Source of the DNA: Bacillota bacterium
GTDB lineage: Bacteria; Bacillota; Sulfobacillia; Sulfobacillales; Sulfobacillaceae
NCBI GenBank assembly: GCA_023511625.1
Contig: JAIMBD010000017.1
Span: forward strand, 1 to 49,985
Length of the DNA: 49,985 nucleotides
Direction: 5' to 3'
In this document: positions 24,747-34,044 of the stretch, piece after piece
Layout: each line of letters starts with the position of its first letter
How positions within the stretch are numbered: the stretch's first letter is position 1
Notes under the pieces: generated by a model
What the model saw: the letters and a program-made list of their open reading frames with translations, nothing else
The model's database searches: none
Told to the model about the DNA's origin: nothing
Translations under genes and position numbers: made by a program

Positions 24747-25751
24747 ATGCGGCAACCTCTGGGGCTGACGTGGGACATGACCCGGTACGTGATCGCCCAG
24801 CGCCTGCGCGGACGGCGGCGCTATCCCTTGGTGCTGATGTTAGAGCCCACGGAGCTGTGCAACCTGACGTGCACCGGCTGCGGGAAGATTCGCCAGGATC
24901 CGGCAGTGCTGCAACGGCGGCTGTCGGTCGAGGAATGCCTGGCGGCCGTCGACGAGTGCGGGGCGCCGGCAGTCTCTATCGCCGGCGGGGAGCCCCTGAC
25001 TCATCCCGACATCGTGGCCATCGTGGAAGGGATCCTGGCTCGGCGCAAGTTGACCCTGTTGTGCACCAACGGGATCTTGTTGGGGCGCGTGCTGCCCAAA
25101 TTGAAGCCGCATCCCCGGTTCTCCCTGGTGTTTCATCTCGATGGCCCCCGCGAGCACCACGACCGAATGGTGGAGCGGCGGGGGGTGTACGACCTCGTCA
25201 TCAAAGGCATCGCCGAGGCCAAAAAACGAGGGTTTCGCGTCACCACCAACACCACCCTCTACAAAGGAGCCGATCCGAAGGCGGTGGGCCAACTGTTGCG
25301 CGAACTGAACGCCATGGGGGTCGACAACTGCATCGTCTCCCCGGCCTTCACCTACGAAGAGGTGGGCATGAGGTCGGACATCTTTTTGCGGCGCAAGGAG
25401 GCCATCGCCCTCTTCCGGGCCGTGGCCGAGGCCGCCGGCCCCGGCGTGCGCTATTACAACACCCCGGTCTACCTCGATTTCCTCATGGGCAAGCGCCACC
25501 TGCGGTGCACCCCTTGGGGCAACCCCACCCGCGATCCCTTGGGCTGGAAGGGCCCCTGCTATCTGTTGACCGACCGGCACTACCAGCGCTTCGACGAGCT
25601 CATGACCGAAACCCGTTGGGAGGAGTTCGGGTACGGCGAGAACCCGCGCTGCGCGAGCTGCATGATGCACAGCGGCTACGAGGCCTCGGCGGTGTCGGCC
25701 ATCACCCCGCGCGACGCCTGGCGCATGGTGCGCTGGCTGTTTGCCTCGTGA
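24747..25751 (+). CDS. hpnH: Adenosylhopane synthase, radical SAM HpnH
   Basis: The 334-residue protein has the radical SAM cluster motif C38-x3-C42-x2-C45 (CNLTCTGC), then the SAM-binding AGGEPLTHPDI and the HpnH C-terminal cysteine set RCASCMMHSGYE. HpnH adds the 5'-deoxyadenosyl radical to diploptene to give adenosylhopane. ATG 24747 has AAGGAGG upstream at 24733-24739. The stop overlaps the GTG of the next gene (GTGA). It starts the plus-strand arm of the hopanoid locus. Confidence 0.96.
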   Translation: MRQPLGLTWDMTRYVIAQRLRGRRRYPLVLMLEPTELCNLTCTGCGKIRQDPAVLQRRLSVEECLAAVDECGAPAVSIAGGEPLTHPDIVAIVEGILARRKLTLLCTNGILLGRVLPKLKPHPRFSLVFHLDGPREHHDRMVERRGVYDLVIKGIAEAKKRGFRVTTNTTLYKGADPKAVGQLLRELNAMGVDNCIVSPAFTYEEVGMRSDIFLRRKEAIALFRAVAEAAGPGVRYYNTPVYLDFLMGKRHLRCTPWGNPTRDPLGWKGPCYLLTDRHYQRFDELMTETRWEEFGYGENPRCASCMMHSGYEASAVSAITPRDAWRMVRWLFAS

Positions 25752-26335
25752 CGCTGGTACTGGTGGCCCTGGCCCTCGAGGCCGTGGGGCTGGTGGCCCG
25801 TCTCGGCCGAAGGGGCGCCCAGTTCAGGGTGGCCGTGACCGGGATGGGCCCGGAGCGCGGTGCCGAGGGGGCCCGCCGGGCCTTGGCCCGGTGGCGCCCG
25901 ACGTGGGTGATCGGGCTTGGCTTCTGCGGCGGGCTGCATCCGCCAGCGGCAGTCGGCAGCTGGGCCTATCCAGCCGCGGTGGTCACGGAAGAGGGAACCG
26001 TGCTCGCCTTGACTCCGCTGCCGGGGCATCCGGCCCAAGGGCGGATGGTATCGGTGGCCCGCCCCGTGGTCTCGCCGGCAGGCAAGGCGGCGCTGTACGC
26101 TGCCACTGGCGCCCTATGGGTGGACCAAGAAGGCTTTGCCTGGGCTCGCGCCTGCCAGGCGGTGGGGGTCCCCTTCACGCTGGTCCGCTGGGTGCTGGAC
26201 GGCCCCGAGGACCCCTTACCGGTGTTGGCTTGCCCCAAAAGCTGGCGCGCCGTGCCGCACCTCGCGGTGCTGGTGGCGCAGGGCGTTCGGGCCTTGGCCG
26301 AGAAGGGAGAGGAGATGGCGTGCGGGCTCTCGTGA
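25748..26335 (+). CDS. hpnG: Hopanoid-associated nucleoside phosphorylase HpnG
   Basis: This 195-residue protein has the nucleoside-phosphorylase fold pattern (VTGMGPERGAEGAR after an ALEA start, then GFCGGLHP), matching HpnG, which releases adenine from adenosylhopane to give ribosylhopane or its phosphate. It overlaps hpnH by GTGA and hpnA by 16 bases. At the short end of the family range; the catalytic acidic residue was not pinned down by eye. Context makes the assignment firm. Confidence 0.88.
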   Translation: MTLVLVALALEAVGLVARLGRRGAQFRVAVTGMGPERGAEGARRALARWRPTWVIGLGFCGGLHPPAAVGSWAYPAAVVTEEGTVLALTPLPGHPAQGRMVSVARPVVSPAGKAALYAATGALWVDQEGFAWARACQAVGVPFTLVRWVLDGPEDPLPVLACPKSWRAVPHLAVLVAQGVRALAEKGEEMACGLS

Positions 26336-27327
26336 CCGGCGCCACGGGCTTCATCGGCTGGCACGTGGCGCGGGCGCTTCGGGAAGCGGGGCACAGCGTG
26401 CGGGCGCTGGTGCGCAACCCTGCCTGGGCGGCGCGGCGCCTCGAGCCTTTGGGGATCGAGTGGGTAGTGGGCGACCTCGCCCAACCCGAGCGGTGGGCGC
26501 CGGCGTTAGAGGGGGTCGACGCCGTCTTTCACGTCGCGGCCCTGTATTCCTTGGCCCAGCGCGATGCCGCGGCCATGCTGCGCGTCAACGTGGAGGGCAC
26601 CCGGCGGCTGTTGGCGGCGGCTTTGGCCCACGGCGTGCGCCGAGTGGTCTACACCAGCAGCACGGCTGCCGTGGGGCTCCGCCCCGGTGGCGAGCCGGCC
26701 GACGAAACCGACTGGGCAGACCCCGATAGGGCCCCGGGGGCGTACAAGCGCTCGAAGATCCTGGCTGAACAGGCGGCGCTTCAGGCCGCCCGCTCAGGGC
26801 TGGACGTGGTGGTGGTCAACCCGTCGGCTCCCATCGGCTGGGGCGACATCAAGCCCACGCCTACCGGCAAGATCATCCTCGACGCCGTGGCCGGGCGCAT
26901 GCCGTACTACGTAGAGACCGGGCTCAATTGGGTCGCGGTGGAAGACGTGGCCCAGGGTCATCTTTTGGCGTTCGAGCGCGGGCGGCCGGGGGAGCGCTAC
27001 ATCCTAGGCAACGCCAACCTCTCGCTGCGCGAGATCCTCGAGCGCATCCAGCGGATTTTGGGGCGGCGGGGGCCGTTGGTGCAGATCCCGTGGGGACTCG
27101 CGGCCGCGGCCGGCTGGGCGGACGAGTTTATCCTCTCGCCGCTGTTCCGACGTCCGCCCGCCATCCCTTGGGATGGAGTGCGACTGGCCCGGCGGCCGAT
27201 GTATTTTTCGGCCGCCAAGGCGGTGCGGGAGCTCGGCTTGCCCCAGACGCCCATCGACCAGGCCTTGGAAGCGGCCGTGCGATGGTTTCGCGAGGAATGG
27301 CCGCGCTGGCGCACCGAGGTCCGCTAG
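26320..27327 (+). CDS. hpnA: Hopanoid-associated NAD-dependent epimerase HpnA
   Basis: The 335-residue extended SDR protein begins VRALVTGATGFIGWHVA (NAD-binding GxxGxxG), has TSSTAAVG and a catalytic YKRSK (Tyr-x3-Lys), and the HpnA-type APIGWGDIKPTPTGKI. HpnA is part of many hopanoid clusters; its exact step on the ribosyl/sugar side chain is not fully settled. GTG 26320 is set by AGGGAGAGGAG upstream. The gene ends in a CTAG shared with the convergent MFS gene. Confidence 0.92.
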   Translation: MRALVTGATGFIGWHVARALREAGHSVRALVRNPAWAARRLEPLGIEWVVGDLAQPERWAPALEGVDAVFHVAALYSLAQRDAAAMLRVNVEGTRRLLAAALAHGVRRVVYTSSTAAVGLRPGGEPADETDWADPDRAPGAYKRSKILAEQAALQAARSGLDVVVVNPSAPIGWGDIKPTPTGKIILDAVAGRMPYYVETGLNWVAVEDVAQGHLLAFERGRPGERYILGNANLSLREILERIQRILGRRGPLVQIPWGLAAAAGWADEFILSPLFRRPPAIPWDGVRLARRPMYFSAAKAVRELGLPQTPIDQALEAAVRWFREEWPRWRTEVR

Positions 27328-28505
27328 CCGGGTCCGGCGCCGCGAGGGGTGCGGGCCGCGTGCGCGGCCAAGGCCATGGCCGCCACAGTGGCGGCTGCGG
27401 CTACCTCCATCACCCGGCGGAAAGAGATGGCGGCCAGGGGGCCAAACGCCAGGGCCGAGACGCCGATGCCGAGGTCGAAGGCGGCGAAGTAGGTGCCAGC
27501 GGCCGCTCCGCGCTCGGCGGGCGGGTTGCGTTCCATGGTCCAGGCCAACACCGAGGGCTGGGCAGCGCCGAAGCCGAGCCCGAACAGGACCGAGAAGGCG
27601 ATCAACGACGGCAGGGTGTGAAGGCGGCTCAAAAAGAGGGCGGCGACGGCAAAGACGCCTAATCCGGGCAGGATCACGGCAAAGCGGCCGAAGGTGTCCG
27701 AAAGGCGCCCGAGCCAGCCGCGGAACAGGAGCAGCGTGAAGGCATAGCCGACGTAGAAAAAGCCGTAGGCGTCGACGCCTGCCACCGGGTGAAGAAGCCC
27801 GCGGCGGGCCGCGAGGACGGGCAAGAAGGTCATCACCGCGCCGAAATTGATGTTCATCAAGAACTGAATGGCCGAAGGCAATACGGCTCCGCGTTGGACC
27901 CAGGACCGAGGCCTTTCGTGGGCGGGGGGCCTTTGGGTGTGAGGCATTTTGGCGAGGAGCAGGATCGCTAAACCCATGGCCGCCGCCGCGATCCAGGAAA
28001 AGGCAGCGAATCCCCAATGGCTTAAGGCGGCTACGGCCAGGAAGGGGCCGAAGGCCATGGCCAAGTCGCCGAAGTTGGCGTAGTAGCCGGTGGCCTCGCC
28101 CCGTCGGCGGGGCGGTACGACGTCTTGGACCAAGGTGGCCGAGGCAGTAGAAGCGAGCCCCCACCCTACGCCGTGCAGGATGCGCAGGGCGACCAACACA
28201 GGCAGGACGGTGCCCCAGGGATAGGCGGCGAACACCAGCCCGATGACGGCGAGGCCTACCCGAAGAAAGCCGAGACGGCCGTAGCGGTCGAGCAGGTGGC
28301 CGACCGGAAGCCGCACCGCCACGGCGGTCAACACGAAGGCGGCGCCACTTAGCCCCACGGCCTCGACCGACATGCGGTGCTGGAGCATAAAGGGGGCGAT
28401 GACGGCCATCAGCCCCTGGAAGCTCGCGAAAATCAGGAAACTGGCGGCCGAAAGCCGTAAGAAGGGGCCGGTGAAGATCGGTTCGGGTTGGGCGGCAGCA
28501 TCCAT
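27324..28505 (-). CDS. MFS transporter, drug/metabolite efflux type
   Basis: This 393-residue, 12-helix protein has MFS loop motifs VGHLLDRYGRLGFLRVG after helix 2 and GRLSDTFGRFAVILPG in the second half. The Arg-rich central loop lies near residue 200 (HTQRPPAHERPR). ATG 28505 follows TTGGGAGGAGAT. It is convergent with hpnA and follows the phosphatase gene on the same strand after 136 bases. Substrate unknown; a quinolone/multidrug-like exporter is the nearest resemblance. Confidence 0.85.
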   Translation of the reverse strand: MDAAAQPEPIFTGPFLRLSAASFLIFASFQGLMAVIAPFMLQHRMSVEAVGLSGAAFVLTAVAVRLPVGHLLDRYGRLGFLRVGLAVIGLVFAAYPWGTVLPVLVALRILHGVGWGLASTASATLVQDVVPPRRRGEATGYYANFGDLAMAFGPFLAVAALSHWGFAAFSWIAAAAMGLAILLLAKMPHTQRPPAHERPRSWVQRGAVLPSAIQFLMNINFGAVMTFLPVLAARRGLLHPVAGVDAYGFFYVGYAFTLLLFRGWLGRLSDTFGRFAVILPGLGVFAVAALFLSRLHTLPSLIAFSVLFGLGFGAAQPSVLAWTMERNPPAERGAAAGTYFAAFDLGIGVSALAFGPLAAISFRRVMEVAAAATVAAMALAAHAARTPRGAGPG

Positions 28506-28587
28506 GTGGTATCTCCTCCCAAAAGGCCGAACCCCTCGGTCGTGACTGGGGCGAACGGGACCGAGGGCTTGGGCTTAGGCTTTTTGG

Positions 28588-28606
28588 CGCCGGGATCCCG
28601 GCGCGG
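28588..28606. repeat. Perfect palindrome between two minus-strand genes
   Basis: GGCGCCGGGATCCCGGCGC is a near-perfect GC-only palindrome, 36 bases after the phosphatase stop. It would form a very stable hairpin in RNA from either strand, but T-runs are absent on the 3' side in both directions, so it is not a classic terminator. Confidence 0.55.
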
Positions 28607-28641
28607 TCGCTCCGAGGGGGCCCCGTACGGGGGGCGACCCG

Positions 28642-29262
28642 TCAGGGATGGGCCAAGGCCGCGGGGCACAACGGGCCCAAGTGGATGCCCCACTGGCCAG
28701 ACCGGTAACGCAACCACAGCTGGCCGAGATTGGGTGCCCACAGCCGGCGAGCCGCCGGCCCGTCGGCGTCGAGGAGGGTGAGGACGGCGGCCTTCAGGCA
28801 GTCGGCATGGGTGGCGGCCACCACCCATCCTGCGGGATGGGCGTCGCAGAAGGCGCCGAGCGCCGCCAGGACGCGGCGGCCGACGGCCAAGATAGACTCG
28901 CCGCCCGGCGGGGGGAACCGTTCGGGGTCCCGCCGCCACGCCTCGAAGGGCTCGAGTTGGTACAGCTCTCGAAAATGGCGGCCGTCCCATTCGCCGAGGT
29001 CGACCTCGCTCAAGTCGGCCAGGATGGTCACCGGAAGCCCACGGGCCCGCGCTAAGGGTTCCAGGGTTTCGCGGGCGCGCGCCAAGGGACTCGAGACCAG
29101 GTGGCGGATGGGCACCCCCTCGAGTTGCGCCACGAGCTTTTCGGCCTGCCGGCGCCCGATGGCCGTCAAGTGAGGGTCCCATCGGCGACTGGCAAAGCGC
29201 CCCTGGGCGTTGGCTTCGCTTTCTCCATGCCGCACCAACAACACGTCGACCCATTCGCCCAC
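28642..29262 (-). CDS. Histidine phosphatase family protein (phosphoglycerate-mutase-like)
   Basis: The catalytic LVRHGESEAN motif lies at the N-terminus, with SSPLARARETL, E in LSEVDLGEWDG, and the second His in VVAATHADCLK, as in the cofactor-dependent phosphatase branch (CobC/PhoE-like). About 206 residues, the usual length. GTG 29262 gives the best spacing to AGGAGG; ATG 29268 directly abuts that site and ATG 29307 has none. Substrate unknown; the family includes broad phosphatases and alpha-ribazole phosphatase. Confidence 0.85.
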   Translation of the reverse strand: MGEWVDVLLVRHGESEANAQGRFASRRWDPHLTAIGRRQAEKLVAQLEGVPIRHLVSSPLARARETLEPLARARGLPVTILADLSEVDLGEWDGRHFRELYQLEPFEAWRRDPERFPPPGGESILAVGRRVLAALGAFCDAHPAGWVVAATHADCLKAAVLTLLDADGPAARRLWAPNLGQLWLRYRSGQWGIHLGPLCPAALAHP

Positions 29263-29394
29263 GGCCATCCTCCTGTCCTGCTCCAAGGTCCAGTGCTCAT
29301 TGGTCATGATACGACATCGCGGCCGGCGAAGCAGCGGCACCTTGCAGTCGAAGGGCCTAAAGCGCGCAGGCGGCGGCGCCCCCAGCGATTTTGC

Positions 29395-29400
29395 TACAAT
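29395..29400 (+). promoter_or_regulatory. Extended -10 element before the MarR gene
   Basis: TGCTACAAT is an extended -10 (TGn plus TACAAT), 41 bases before the MarR ATG. A -35 hexamer is not evident, as is common with extended -10 promoters. MarR-type regulators often bind here to repress themselves. Confidence 0.5.
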
Positions 29401-29440
29401 AAGGCAAAAGGGGCTTCAGGGGGAGAGGAGGCCGGTGGTG

Positions 29441-29866
29441 ATGGAACGACAGGAGGCGGAAGAGCTGTTCGAATCCACCTTTGTGCTGTTCCGCAGTTTC
29501 GGCCGTCGGTTCCGCCGGGAGCGCGAGCCGCACTACATCACCCCCACTCAATACCATGCCTTGGCGCTGGTGGCTGAACGCGGCACCGTCACGTTGATGG
29601 AGTTGGCAGGGCTTTTGCGGGTGGCGGGACCTACGGCCACCCGCACCATCGAGGCGTTGGTGCAAAAGCAGCTGCTGGTCCGGGACCGGGACCCCCAGGA
29701 CCGGCGGATCGTATGGGTGCGGCTCTCTCCGGCCGGAGCCCGCTTGTTAGACCAAGAACGGGCGGGGCACGTGCAGTACTTCCAGAATCTCTTGGCGGTA
29801 TTGCCGCGCGAGGACCAGACGGCCTTGGTGCGCATCATGAAGCGGCTGGCCATGGTTGCGCCTTAA
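29441..29866 (+). CDS. MarR family transcriptional regulator
   Basis: This 141-residue protein has the MarR winged helix: helix-turn-helix around LMELAGLLRVAGPTATRTIEALV and the wing DRDPQDRRIVWVRLSPAG. MarR dimers typically repress adjacent genes and respond to small aromatic ligands. Starts GTG 29435, GTG 29438 and ATG 29441 follow GGAGAGGAGG in frame; I kept the ATG. The next gene on the strand, an ATP-NAD-kinase-like protein, begins 35 bases later and may be in the same transcript. Confidence 0.9.
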   Translation: MERQEAEELFESTFVLFRSFGRRFRREREPHYITPTQYHALALVAERGTVTLMELAGLLRVAGPTATRTIEALVQKQLLVRDRDPQDRRIVWVRLSPAGARLLDQERAGHVQYFQNLLAVLPREDQTALVRIMKRLAMVAP

Positions 29867-29901
29867 GCGGCGGGAAAGCGAGGCGGGACGGTACGGGACG
29901 G

Positions 29902-30864
29902 GTGGGGCTTCTCATCAACCCCATGGCCGGACGGGACATTCGCCGGGTGGTGGCCGCGGCGGGATTGCACTCCACGGCCGACAAACTCCTCGCTGCCCGG
30001 CGCCTCTTGGCGGGGATGGCGGCCGTGGAAGACACCGAGGTGTGGATGGTTGATGACCGCGAGGGCTTGGCGGCGTACCTCGCGGCCGAAGTGGGGCCGT
30101 GGCTGCACCGGGTTCCAGAAGGCCAAGCCGAAGGCAGCGCCCGCACCCCGGAGTGGACGCGGCGCCTGGAGGACGTCGGCGTGTCGGTGTTGGTGGCGGT
30201 CGGCGGCGACGGGACCCAGCGCCTGGTGGCACAGGCGCGCCCGCAGGTGCCGGTGTTGCCGGTGGCCGGCGGTACCAACAACGTGGCCTGTTGGGTGGGG
30301 GATGAGACGGCCGCGGGCATGGCCGCAGCGCGGTACGCCGCCGGCGGACTTCGGTTGAGCGACGTGGCCCGCCGCGTCAAGTGGATTCGGGTGGAGGGAG
30401 AGGTGGAGGCGCCCGAGGTGGCCTTGGTGGACTTGGCGTGGGTCCGCCGCTCCTTTACCGGAGCGCGGGCGGTGTGGGAGCCGGAGGCGGTGGGGGCCTT
30501 GGTCCTCGCCCAGGCAGATCCGGCCCGGCCGGGCCTCTCCAACCTCGGTGGCCACCTCTGCCCGGTCGGCCCGGGGATCGACGGGGGCCTCTTTGTCGCG
30601 TGCGCCGAGCCGGGGCGGGGTCAACCGGTGCCGACCATTTTGGCTCCCGGGTTGGTGCGGCCGGTTTGGGTGGAGCGTTGGGAGCCGTTGGCGTTGGGTG
30701 CAGTCCGCGAGCTGCGGGAGTCGGAGGGGGGCACGTTGGCCCTCGATGGCGAACGGTGGGTGGTGTTGCCGCAGGGCGCGGCGGTGTGGGTGCGGGTGGA
30801 GCGAGAGGGTCCCTGGTTCCTCGAACCCGAGCGGGTGCTGGCCCCTCAGACCGGGGCCGAATGA
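29902..30864 (+). CDS. ATP-NAD kinase/AcoX-like protein
   Basis: The 320-residue protein starts VGLLINPMAGRDIRRVV and contains the kinase motif VAVGGDGTQRL followed by VAGGTNNVACW, the pattern of the NAD kinase superfamily and specifically the AcoX branch found beside acetoin dehydrogenase genes. GTG 29902 is the first start fitting the conserved N-terminus, but its ribosome binding site (GAGGCGGG) is weak. Canonical NAD kinases have a tighter C-terminal NAD domain; this one may phosphorylate another nucleotide or a metabolite. A 2-oxoacid dehydrogenase operon lies 11 kb away. Confidence 0.75.
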   Translation: MGLLINPMAGRDIRRVVAAAGLHSTADKLLAARRLLAGMAAVEDTEVWMVDDREGLAAYLAAEVGPWLHRVPEGQAEGSARTPEWTRRLEDVGVSVLVAVGGDGTQRLVAQARPQVPVLPVAGGTNNVACWVGDETAAGMAAARYAAGGLRLSDVARRVKWIRVEGEVEAPEVALVDLAWVRRSFTGARAVWEPEAVGALVLAQADPARPGLSNLGGHLCPVGPGIDGGLFVACAEPGRGQPVPTILAPGLVRPVWVERWEPLALGAVRELRESEGGTLALDGERWVVLPQGAAVWVRVEREGPWFLEPERVLAPQTGAE

Positions 30865-30867
30865 CCG

Positions 30868-32148
30868 TCAAGCCGGGTGGTTGGTGGGAGACACGGCGGC
30901 TTTTAACGGGGGGAGTTCCTCGGCGTCGGGAACGTGGTCAGGCACGGCGATGGGGAACCGGTCGCGGTTTTGCTCGATAAGCCAGCGGTACAAGCGGGCA
31001 CTCGGTCGGGGGGTGCGGGCCTGCGTCGCATAGTCGACGGCAAACAGGCCAAACCGCGGGTGAAACCCCTCGGCCCACTCGAAGTTGTCCAAGGCCGACC
31101 AGTAAAAGTAGCCGCGCACTTCGAGCCCTTCGGCCTGGGCGGCTGCGAGCTCGCGCAGGTGGTCGACCAGAAATCGCTGGCGCAGGCGGTCGTCGCGGGC
31201 GGCGATGCCGTTTTCCTTCACCACCAGCGGCTTTTGCCACCGTCCCAGCACCCGCAAGGCGTGCCTTAGCCCCGCGGGATAAATCTCCCATCCCATGTCG
31301 GTGGTCAGTGCGCCGGGTTTGGCCGTGATGGGGCGAAAGCCTTGGCGCCAGTGCATCCATTGGCGAAAGTAGTAGTTGACGCCGATGAAATCAAAGTCCG
31401 GGGCGATTTGGGCCACGAAACGGCGGTTGAAGAGCCAGTCGACTGCGGCGGCGTCGCGGCGGTCGGCCCAGCTGGTCTCCCGGTAGGGGAAGAACACGGC
31501 GTAGTGATGGGCCCATCCCACCAGCGCCGTGGGACGGGCCGCCTTGATGGTGCGGTACAGGTGCCGATGCAGGTGCCCAAGGCGGTTGGCGGCCCGCCAA
31601 GCCAGCCATACCGACCGGCGGCCCGGCGGCCACGAGCCGTGGGCGTAGCCCATGACGGCCCAGACCATGGGTTCGTTGATGGTCACGTACAGGTCGACCA
31701 AGTCTCCGAGGTGCTCCACCACTGTGGCGGCATAGCGGGTAAAGCGCTCGACGGCATCGGGGGCGAACAGTCCCCCTCGGTCCGCCAGCCACAGCGGCAG
31801 CGTGAAGTGGTGTAGCGTCAGGCACGGGACCCAACCGTGCGACCGCATGGCCTGCACCATGCGGCGGTAGGTCGCCAGAGCTTCACGGTCCCACTGCCCC
31901 GGCTCCGGCTCGATCCGACTCCATTCCACGGAAAACCGGTAGGCGTTGATGCCGAGCGCAGCAAAGCGCTGGTAGTCTTCTTGGTACCGGCTCCAGTGGT
32001 CGCACCCGCGCCCAGACCGCTGCCCCTCGCGCACCCGGCCGGCCGCCTCCCAGCGGGTCCAGTCGTTATGCGTCTGCCCTTCCACTTGGTGGCTGGACGT
32101 CGCCACGCCCCAGAGAAACGGGGGCAAGGAGCGAGGCCAGGCGCTCAT
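30868..32148 (-). CDS. GH1 family beta-glycosidase
   Basis: This 426-residue TIM-barrel enzyme begins FLWGVATSSHQVEG and carries the acid/base E159 in VTINEP and the nucleophile E312 in VVKENG, both intact. The substrate-binding SALDNFEWAEGF and RFGLFAVDY close the barrel. It is a retaining beta-glucosidase or beta-galactosidase, probably cytoplasmic as no signal peptide is seen. Its ATG overlaps the lipid-kinase stop (ATGA), so the two are coupled, which hints at a glycolipid-related substrate; that is inference. Confidence 0.93.
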   Translation of the reverse strand: MSAWPRSLPPFLWGVATSSHQVEGQTHNDWTRWEAAGRVREGQRSGRGCDHWSRYQEDYQRFAALGINAYRFSVEWSRIEPEPGQWDREALATYRRMVQAMRSHGWVPCLTLHHFTLPLWLADRGGLFAPDAVERFTRYAATVVEHLGDLVDLYVTINEPMVWAVMGYAHGSWPPGRRSVWLAWRAANRLGHLHRHLYRTIKAARPTALVGWAHHYAVFFPYRETSWADRRDAAAVDWLFNRRFVAQIAPDFDFIGVNYYFRQWMHWRQGFRPITAKPGALTTDMGWEIYPAGLRHALRVLGRWQKPLVVKENGIAARDDRLRQRFLVDHLRELAAAQAEGLEVRGYFYWSALDNFEWAEGFHPRFGLFAVDYATQARTPRPSARLYRWLIEQNRDRFPIAVPDHVPDAEELPPLKAAVSPTNHPA

Positions 32149-33041
32149 GCCTCCCTAGCTCCGCCCGGGGGGCCGACCCGTACCGCCAGCGCTTGGGGGT
32201 GTAAGCCCACTGCGATGGGGAGGTGCCCGATGAGTTCGCCATCGGCGTGGACTGCCAGCCGGCGGGGACCGTCTACGGCCAGCCGCGGGGCCTCCAGGAT
32301 GCGCACAGCCCGGTGGGACACATGCGACCCGGAGAAGACGCGGACCAACAGCGGCAACACCTGCCACGGCGCGAGCGGCCCGATCCACACCACCGACAGC
32401 CGGCCGTCGTCTGGAGAGGCCGACGGGCAGATCCGCATCCCGCCGGCATAGACGCCGGTGTTGGCGCAAGCGAGAAGAAAGGTAGGCGCCTCTTCTACGC
32501 CCTCGGGCAGGGTGACGGTCAGCTCTGCCGACCGGTAGCTCCACAAGTTGGCTAACACGCCGCGCACAAAGAGCCCCGCGCCGCTGCCCGCGCCGCGCTT
32601 GTGGTGGTTGGCCCACTCGGCGACCTGGGCGTCGAACCCCACGCCGGCCACCGTCAGAAAGTACCGCCCGTTGACCGTGCCCACGTCGATGCGCCGAATC
32701 GCCCCTTCCCGAGCCACGGCCCACTGACGCACGGGGTCGGTGGCGTGTCCCAGGGCCCGGGCAAAGTCGTTGCCAGTGCCGGCCGCAATCACCGCCAGGG
32801 TGGCCTTGGCTTGGGGCATGAGCCCGTTGACCACTTCGTGGTGGGTGCCGTCGCCGCCCAAGGAGACCACCGTCCAGTCGGCTTCGGAAGCCACCTCCCG
32901 CGCCAGCTCGCGGGCGTGGCCGGGGTAGCGGGTGGCCACCACGTCGGCGTGCACTTCGTCGAACAAGGGCTTTAACCGCTCAAACACCGACCGGGCTCTG
33001 CCCCCGCCGGCCACCGGGTTGAAGATGACGCGCATGGGCAT
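32145..33041 (-). CDS. Diacylglycerol kinase-family lipid kinase
   Basis: The 298-residue protein has the DAGK catalytic-domain signatures FNPVAGGGRA, VSLGGDGTHHEVVNGLM and AAGTGNDFARALG. Such proteins (DgkB, YegS type) phosphorylate diacylglycerol or related lipids at the membrane, recycling lipid made during glycolipid or lipoteichoic acid synthesis. ATG 33041 or the in-frame ATG 33035 is possible. It overlaps the GH1 gene and follows endonuclease IV by 14 bases; the three form one transcription unit. Confidence 0.9.
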   Translation of the reverse strand: MPMRVIFNPVAGGGRARSVFERLKPLFDEVHADVVATRYPGHARELAREVASEADWTVVSLGGDGTHHEVVNGLMPQAKATLAVIAAGTGNDFARALGHATDPVRQWAVAREGAIRRIDVGTVNGRYFLTVAGVGFDAQVAEWANHHKRGAGSGAGLFVRGVLANLWSYRSAELTVTLPEGVEEAPTFLLACANTGVYAGGMRICPSASPDDGRLSVVWIGPLAPWQVLPLLVRVFSGSHVSHRAVRILEAPRLAVDGPRRLAVHADGELIGHLPIAVGLHPQALAVRVGPPGGAREA

Positions 33042-33055
33042 CGATGTTCGCTCCG

Positions 33056-33901
33056 CTAGCTGGCCTGGGCTAAAAGGGCCCGACAGGTGCGGATCTCGTC
33101 GGCGTACTGGGCCTCGTGCTCGACCGGTGTCTCAAGGTAGAACGGGATGTGGTCCAGGCGCGGATCCCGAAGGATGCGGCGGATGGCGTCGGCCCCGAGG
33201 TAGCCTTGGCCAATAAGGGCGTGACGGTCCTTGCGGGCTCCGAAGGGCACCAGGCTGTCGTTGAGGTGGATGGCCAAAAGGCGGTCCATATAGGCGGGCT
33301 CGGAGAATCCGGCGTAATCCTCGGGGTGTTCGGCCGTCATCTGGCCGGCGGCAAAGGCATGCTGGGTGTCAAAGCAGAACCCCACCGCCTCTTTGGGAAA
33401 CGGTTCGGCGATGGCCAACAGTTCGTCCAGGTGGGTGCCGATCTCCGAGCCCTGCCCGGCGGTGTTTTCCAACAGGATGGTCACGCCCTGGGCCGTACTC
33501 TTTTCTAACACCGCCGCGAGCGCCTCTTGCATGCGCCGTACGCCCCAGGCCGCGCTCTCGCCCTTGGGCTTGCCGCAGTGCACCACCACGGCATACGTCC
33601 CCCGGGCTTCGGCGATGACCAAATCCTGCACCAGGGCCTCGATGGAAAGCTGATACAATTCGTCTTCCGGCGAGGCCAGGTTGATGAGGTACGGCGTGTG
33701 CCCGACGGCCACAAGGTCGAGGCGCCTGAGCGCCTCGCGGCCGCGGGCGGCGTCGACGGGATCGAGGGGTTTGGCCCCGCGGAACCCCCGCGGATTTTTG
33801 GTGAAGTATTGGAAGCAGTTGGCCCCTAGTTTCGGCGCATTTTCCGCAGCCTGCCAGAACCCCTTGGCCACGCTCAGGTGGCACCCCAGTCGCACGCGCA
33901 T
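33056..33901 (-). CDS. nfo: Endonuclease IV (AP endonuclease)
   Basis: The 281-residue TIM-barrel protein shows the zinc-ligand motifs of the family: GCHLSVAKG, VVHCGKPKG, ILLENTAGQG, FCFDTQHAFAAG and HLNDS, and ends YLETPV. It cleaves DNA at abasic sites in base-excision repair. ATG 33901 begins RVRLGCHLS, the usual start. It heads a minus-strand unit with the lipid kinase and the glycosidase. Confidence 0.95.
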   Translation of the reverse strand: MRVRLGCHLSVAKGFWQAAENAPKLGANCFQYFTKNPRGFRGAKPLDPVDAARGREALRRLDLVAVGHTPYLINLASPEDELYQLSIEALVQDLVIAEARGTYAVVVHCGKPKGESAAWGVRRMQEALAAVLEKSTAQGVTILLENTAGQGSEIGTHLDELLAIAEPFPKEAVGFCFDTQHAFAAGQMTAEHPEDYAGFSEPAYMDRLLAIHLNDSLVPFGARKDRHALIGQGYLGADAIRRILRDPRLDHIPFYLETPVEHEAQYADEIRTCRALLAQAS

Positions 33902-34044
33902 CCTCCGTTCTCGCCCAAAATCCGACCCGGCACCGATTCGCTCCCATCTTGGACAAACGAGCGAAGTTCGTCAAGGGCAGGCTCGGGCAGGAACTGGGGA
34001 GGGGATCCACCTTGGCAGGACGAGAAACCCGACCTACACTCAAG

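Noticed and set aside
28588-28606. Palindrome considered as an intrinsic terminator
   Set aside because: No T-run follows the stem on either strand, so it was listed only as a palindrome.
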